Source: Paenibacillus camerounensis (GTDB lineage Bacteria; Bacillota; Bacilli; Paenibacillales; Paenibacillaceae). Taken from it: a stretch of DNA of 64,000 bases. The position numbers and the translations under genes are program-made. Under the pieces are notes generated by a model that saw only the letters and a program-made list of their open reading frames with translations, was not told the DNA's origin and did no database searches. Position 1 is the first letter of the stretch; each line of letters begins with the position of its first letter. Shown here one piece after another: positions 60,309 through 64,000 of this stretch. Where the stretch lies: positions 1-64,000 of the forward strand of contig NZ_CCDG010000053.1 of the NCBI RefSeq assembly GCF_000723885.1. Direction: 5' to 3'.

Positions 60309-62115
60309 GGTTCTCCTCCAATGGTTCAGATGTGACTGGAATGATAAGCTCTACCCGGGTACCTGACCCGGGCCTGCTGGAATACCGGATATTGAACTGA
60401 TCCTTATAATACAGGCGGAAGCGCTGGATCACATTGGCTACCGCATACCCGCCGGTGTTCGCACCGGTGTGAATGTCATCTTCCTCATGGACATCGGTAA
60501 TCCTCGCAATCGTCGCCTCATCCATCCCGATGCCATCGTCTTCAATGACAAAACGCAGATACCCGCCGTCTATTTCTCCGGTTATGCTGACTGTTCCGCC
60601 CTCACGCTTGCGCTCAATGCCGTGGACCAGGGCATTCTCGATAAAGGGCTGCAGACTCAGCTTCAGGATAACATAGCTGTCCAACTTCTCCGGGATGTCA
60701 ATTGAATAACGGAGCTTATCGCGGAAACGCATCTGCTGCAGGGACAGGTAGAGCTGGATCAGCTCTTTTTCTTTGGCTACGCTGGTGAAGCTTTTGCCGC
60801 GGTTCAGACTAAGCCGGAACAGCCGGGACAGATTGATGACCATCTCGCTGATCTTGTCCTGTCCGGCGCTTTCCGCTTCCCAAAAAATCGTATCCAGCAT
60901 GTTATAGAGAAAATGCGGGTTAATCTGCGACTGCAGCGCCTTGAGCTCGGCTTCCTGTTCCTTGAGCTTCAGGACGTACACTTCATCCACCAGCGTCTTG
61001 ATATTGCCGACCATTGTATTGTAGCCGCGGCTTAACAGTCCAATCTCATCCCGGTAGCGCACCTCCACCTTTTCGTCAAAATGCCCGTTCTGGAACCGCC
61101 GCATGGAAAACAGCAGCTGCTTAATCGGTGCAGTCAGAAAATTGGACATAACCAGCATCAGGGGTACACTCAGCAGCAGGCTCACCAGAATGGCAATAAA
61201 AACAAACAGCTTAATGGAGTTGAGCTCCTTGGTCAGGGTGTCCAGCGGAACCGCATAGAGGATCTGCCAGCCGGCGTTGCTCTGAGTGTAGGTAAGCAGC
61301 AGCTCTTCACCGTTCAGATTCATAATTTGTGAGCCGTCTTCTGTACCGTTTTTGGTCTTGGGAAGCTGAAGCGGCTCCTGTTCATTGTAAAAGGGCTTTC
61401 CGGCTGTGAGGAACGGCACCCCGTTCTGATCCAGAATCACGATTCCATGGGACTCGTCGTACAGATCCTTCAGATACCGCTTGCGGATCGTTTCGGTGTT
61501 AATGCCGACGAAGATCAGCCCGATATTCCGCCCGTTCAGCGTGCTGCGGACAATCCGGCTCATGGCGATTTTCTCATTGCGGTTCACGTCGATGAATACA
61601 TTATTGCTGCTGTTAAGCGGGTACCAGTAGGAGGCCCCGTTGAATTCAAGCGTCTGCTTATACACTTCACTGGCTGTAATCCGGCTGTAGCTGCCCGGTC
61701 CGCTGCTGTCATCGGTGGCAACCTGATAGAGCGGCAGCTCATCCTGGCCGTAAAGGGAGAGGTAATCGAAATTGCCGGTAACCAGCATCTGGTTCATAAT
61801 GGCCGACATCGTCCCCGAGTAGATCTGCGATTCCAGGTCCACACTGCCGCCCGGTTCATTCTGCAGCGCCTCCTGTACAACCGGGGAGAGGCTGAAGACG
61901 GTCACCCAGTCCTTAATGCTCTTTTGCATCTCTACAATATTGTTGTCAATCAGCCGGATGACCGACAGATTGGTCGTGCTGACCTTGTTAACAATCTGTT
62001 TTTTGGAGGTGTGAAACGAGTACAGCCCGAGAGCCGACGTAATCAGGGTAATCATCACGATAAAGACAAGGACGATTTTTGTTTTCAGGCTGGTGTTAAA
62101 AAAAGTGTCAACCAT
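60301..62115 (-). CDS. YesM-type sensor histidine kinase
   Basis: A 604-residue membrane kinase of the HPK8/LytS-like group. Spans at about 10-32 and 290-315 enclose an extracytoplasmic dCache-like sensor. HAMP follows (MLVMSNFLTAPIKQLLFSMRRFQNGHFDEKVEV), then His-kinase domain with phospho-acceptor His in LQSQINPHFLYNMLDTIFWEAE, N box QPFIENALVHGIE and G box IEDDGIGMD. The start at 62115 has GGGGGG seven bases upstream; an ATG at 62142 is less likely. Forms the sensory pair with YesN and probably senses an oligosaccharide, perhaps with the upstream lipoprotein. Confidence 0.93.
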   Translation of the reverse strand: MVDTFFNTSLKTKIVLVFIVMITLITSALGLYSFHTSKKQIVNKVSTTNLSVIRLIDNNIVEMQKSIKDWVTVFSLSPVVQEALQNEPGGSVDLESQIYSGTMSAIMNQMLVTGNFDYLSLYGQDELPLYQVATDDSSGPGSYSRITASEVYKQTLEFNGASYWYPLNSSNNVFIDVNRNEKIAMSRIVRSTLNGRNIGLIFVGINTETIRKRYLKDLYDESHGIVILDQNGVPFLTAGKPFYNEQEPLQLPKTKNGTEDGSQIMNLNGEELLLTYTQSNAGWQILYAVPLDTLTKELNSIKLFVFIAILVSLLLSVPLMLVMSNFLTAPIKQLLFSMRRFQNGHFDEKVEVRYRDEIGLLSRGYNTMVGNIKTLVDEVYVLKLKEQEAELKALQSQINPHFLYNMLDTIFWEAESAGQDKISEMVINLSRLFRLSLNRGKSFTSVAKEKELIQLYLSLQQMRFRDKLRYSIDIPEKLDSYVILKLSLQPFIENALVHGIERKREGGTVSITGEIDGGYLRFVIEDDGIGMDEATIARITDVHEEDDIHTGANTGGYAVANVIQRFRLYYKDQFNIRYSSRPGSGTRVELIIPVTSEPLEENHD

Positions 62116-62195
62116 GTCAGGCCCCCCTCTATCTTCATTCAAGTATATCGTTCACCGATAGGCAGAACAATCATCCCCGGTTAACATTCGACAAT

Positions 62196-62224
62196 CTTCA
62201 ACTTTATGCACTTTTTCTCTACTG
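62196..62224 (+). promoter_or_regulatory. Second copy of the composite motif, upstream of yesM
   Basis: TTCAAC, six bases, CACTTTTTCTCTACTG: the same fixed positions as at 50384-50412. It lies about 80-110 bases upstream of the yesM start, on the opposite strand relative to that gene, consistent with autoregulation by YesN. Confidence 0.5.
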
Positions 62225-62272
62225 ACAGGCATGCAAGGTGCGCAGCAGGGAGGAGTCTCACCCGTATTTCCA

Positions 62273-62301
62273 TTGTATTGAGAATGATTATCAACTATAA
62301 T
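62273..62301 (+). promoter_or_regulatory. Promoter with embedded Fur box
   Basis: -35 TTGTAT (62273-62278), 17-base spacer, perfect -10 TATAAT (62296-62301). The spacer contains TGAGAATGATTATCA (62279-62293), which matches the Bacillus 7-1-7 Fur consensus TGATAATNATTATCA with one mismatch. Fur bound here would block RNA polymerase, so the downstream AraC/siderophore gene should be induced by iron limitation. Confidence 0.82.
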
Positions 62302-62340
62302 GAAGCCTATATCTTTGCCAAGCAGGCTCAGGAGGCTTTT

Positions 62341-64000
62341 ATGAATGTTCACAGTCTTATCCAGTATTGGGCCGCTTCATCCTTCCATTTATTCGATATC
62401 CGCCATATTGTGCTGAAGCCCGGTGTGACAATGCCTGCTTATCCGCTTCCGTCGGATGCCTTTGTACTGCTGTGCCGCGGTCAGGGGATTGCGGGGATCG
62501 GCGGCCATTCGTTTACACTGTCACGGAGCTGTCTGCTGCATGGCGGTAAAGGGCTGGAGCTGCAGATTGAGAGCCTTGGGCAGCTGGGATTTTATCTGAT
62601 TTTATATAAAAGCGAGCCCGGATCTGCGTCCGCACCGCGCCATTCACCGGCAGGTACAGCAGAGCCGTTCCGTTTCGTCCCGGAGTTCCCCGCGCTGCTG
62701 CACCAGCATGCCCGTGACATCTACGACACTTGGCTTAAGGGCGGGGAGCTGGCCCGGTTTAAAGCGAAAACGGTCTTTTACATGTTCATGCACGAGGTAA
62801 TGAGCCAGCTGGACCAGGCGCCGGCTGAAGCGGCACAGGCAGACGTTGTGGATCAGGCGATCCGCTACATTGAGGAGCATCTGCAGGAGCCGGTGACCCT
62901 TGATGCTATCGCACAAGAGCTGAATTACAGCGTCCGCTATCTGTCCCGGAAGTTCAAAGCCAAGACAGGACGCAGCCCGATCGACTACCACATCCATATC
63001 CGCATGGAGAAGGCAGCCAGGCTCCTGCAGGAAACGGACCACACAGTTCAGCATATTGCTGAAAGTGTCGGCTATCATGATTTGTTTTATTTTATCAAAC
63101 GGTTCAAAAAGCATACCGGCGCCGTCCCCGGACAATTCCGCAAGCTGGCAGTCCAGCTGCAGCAGGTGCCGGATGTTCCATCTAAAAGGCTCAGATCGTC
63201 CATGTGGAGCCCGCCGTCTCTCCGTTATACTAAAACCCGAATGAGCCCTGATCATATACGGGTGGAGAGAGGAGATTCTGCTATGTCAAAAGAACACAAA
63301 ACGCCGCTGGCGGTAGCCCTGCTGCTGTGCATGATGATTCTGCTCAGTGCCTGCGGCGCAGAGCCGTCATCGTCCGCATCACCGCAGCGGATGCAGATTG
63401 AGCATGCTATGGGCGTTACCGAGGTAAGCGGCATTCCGGATAGAATCGCTGCGGCTGACTACCGCATTCTGGATTCTTTATACGCGCTTGGCATTCAGCC
63501 GTACGCAACGACAACCTACAGCGGATCAGTGGAGCTGCCGTATATGGACAAGGAGGACCAGAATGAAGCGATTGTGCCGCTCGGGGATAAAATCAACCTT
63601 GAAGCAGCGGTGGAGACTGAGCCGGATATGATCATTGCCCGCCACATTGAGCCGGATGTGTACGAGCAGCTAAGCAAGGTCGCTCCGGTGCTCGTCTTCC
63701 GCGGAGACGGGGATTGGCGTGAGGAGCTGCAGGAGATCGGCAGTGTGGTCGGCAGGGAAGACGAAGCGGCAAAGTGGCTTGCGGACTACGACAAGCAGGC
63801 GGCTGAGGTAAAGCAGCGGATTGCCGGGTATGTTGAACCGGGTGAAACGTTCCTGTTCATCCGGCTGCAGAAGGAGATGCAGGCAGCAAGCCCCAATGTG
63901 CATCTGGCGGCTACATTAACCAAGGATTTGGGCTTGTCTTATGTATCCGGGCTGGAAAAGCAGGAGGAGAGCTATGCGGCATTATCTCTTGAGGTGCTGC
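62341..64000 (+). CDS. AraC-family regulator in frame with a ferrisiderophore-binding lipoprotein domain (runs off window end)
   Basis: At least 553 codons without a stop. Residues 1 to about 110 form a cupin-like sensor (FHLFDIRHIVLKPGVTMPAYPLPSDAFVLLCRGQGIAGIGG); about 175-280 an AraC double HTH (QAIRYIEEHLQEPVTLDAIAQELNYSVRYLSRKFKAKTGRSPIDYH, HIAESVGYHDLFYFIKRFKKHTGAVPGQFRKL). A 35-residue unstructured stretch leads to Met315, preceded by AGGAG at 63270-63274 and followed by signal MSKEHKTPLAVALLLCMMILLSAC with lipobox Cys338. The rest is a FeuA-like siderophore-binding fold. The layout recalls Btr, in which an AraC domain is fused to a binding-protein domain, but Btr has no signal peptide inside. 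GGAGG at 62331 sets the start. The C-terminus is beyond the window. Confidence 0.82.
   Translation, partial: MNVHSLIQYWAASSFHLFDIRHIVLKPGVTMPAYPLPSDAFVLLCRGQGIAGIGGHSFTLSRSCLLHGGKGLELQIESLGQLGFYLILYKSEPGSASAPRHSPAGTAEPFRFVPEFPALLHQHARDIYDTWLKGGELARFKAKTVFYMFMHEVMSQLDQAPAEAAQADVVDQAIRYIEEHLQEPVTLDAIAQELNYSVRYLSRKFKAKTGRSPIDYHIHIRMEKAARLLQETDHTVQHIAESVGYHDLFYFIKRFKKHTGAVPGQFRKLAVQLQQVPDVPSKRLRSSMWSPPSLRYTKTRMSPDHIRVERGDSAMSKEHKTPLAVALLLCMMILLSACGAEPSSSASPQRMQIEHAMGVTEVSGIPDRIAAADYRILDSLYALGIQPYATTTYSGSVELPYMDKEDQNEAIVPLGDKINLEAAVETEPDMIIARHIEPDVYEQLSKVAPVLVFRGDGDWREELQEIGSVVGREDEAAKWLADYDKQAAEVKQRIAGYVEPGETFLFIRLQKEMQAASPNVHLAATLTKDLGLSYVSGLEKQEESYAALSLEVL
63270..63285 (+). promoter_or_regulatory. 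Internal ribosome binding site and start for the lipoprotein
   Basis: AGGAG at 63270-63274 lies eight bases before ATG 63283, in frame with the AraC coding sequence. From this ATG the product would be a normal signal-peptide lipoprotein. TTATACT at about 63223 could be a separate -10. Confidence 0.6.

Noticed and set aside
61447..62184. 245-codon + strand frame opposite yesM
   Set aside because: Shadow of the kinase sensor domain; no start signal and no recognisable domain.

Overview
The window reads as a chromosomal segment of an endospore-forming Gram-positive bacterium, most likely Paenibacillus or a close relative. The evidence is the strong AGGAGG-type ribosome binding sites, a gerA/gerC/gerB spore-germination operon, YesMN-type two-component regulation of a carbohydrate ABC transporter, many glycoside hydrolases, and the moderately high-GC coding style. 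No rRNA, tRNA, insertion sequence or CRISPR array was seen.

Layout. 1-4.3 kb: a four-domain sulfur-transfer flavoprotein under a cysteine-containing ArsR regulator, then a split CHR (chromate-type) transporter pair. 4.6-8.6 kb: a large secreted multidomain protein and a GNAT acetyltransferase. 8.8-15.3 kb: an OmpR/histidine kinase pair followed directly by an orphan flgB, then the ger operon. 15.4-25.1 kb: a LacI-controlled catabolic operon with four AAACGTT-core sites upstream. It holds a PfkB kinase, an ABC importer with two permeases, an AllA-like cupin, an M20 hydrolase and a GATase-like protein, and its substrate is not obvious.

25.3-36.3 kb is the most unusual region. A consensus promoter drives an 88-residue candidate precursor peptide, followed by a perfect hairpin. 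Downstream are a degenerate GNAT-like protein, a radical SAM enzyme with a cobalamin-binding-like N-terminus, a stand-alone adenylation enzyme, an acyl carrier protein, a BioB/HydE/PylB-like radical SAM enzyme, a SPASM-type radical SAM enzyme with a PqqD-like N-terminus, a one-helix membrane protein and two ABC exporter half-transporters. Most genes overlap or nearly touch. It looks like a RiPP pathway hybridised with carrier-protein chemistry, and I recognise no described family with this gene set.

36.4-50.3 kb: a conserved hypothetical, a UMF1-type MFS transporter, an ENPP-like phosphodiesterase, GH35 and GH27 glycosidases, hflKC, a zinc-ribbon microprotein, an AraC regulator, cytidine deaminase, a GDSL esterase, and a DeoR regulator divergent from rhamnose mutarotase. 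Next comes an array of seven 51-bp units, each predicted to form two hairpins. 50.5-62.1 kb: a sugar ABC transporter with GH42 and GH43 enzymes, a CPBP protein, and a divergent YesN/YesM pair. A composite motif is shared between the transporter promoter and the yesM upstream region. 62.2-64 kb: a Fur-box promoter drives an AraC regulator whose frame continues without a stop into a siderophore-binding lipoprotein with its own ribosome binding site and signal peptide. That frame runs off the window end.

A 77-bp element occurs twice in the same orientation (1-77 and 44057-44133).
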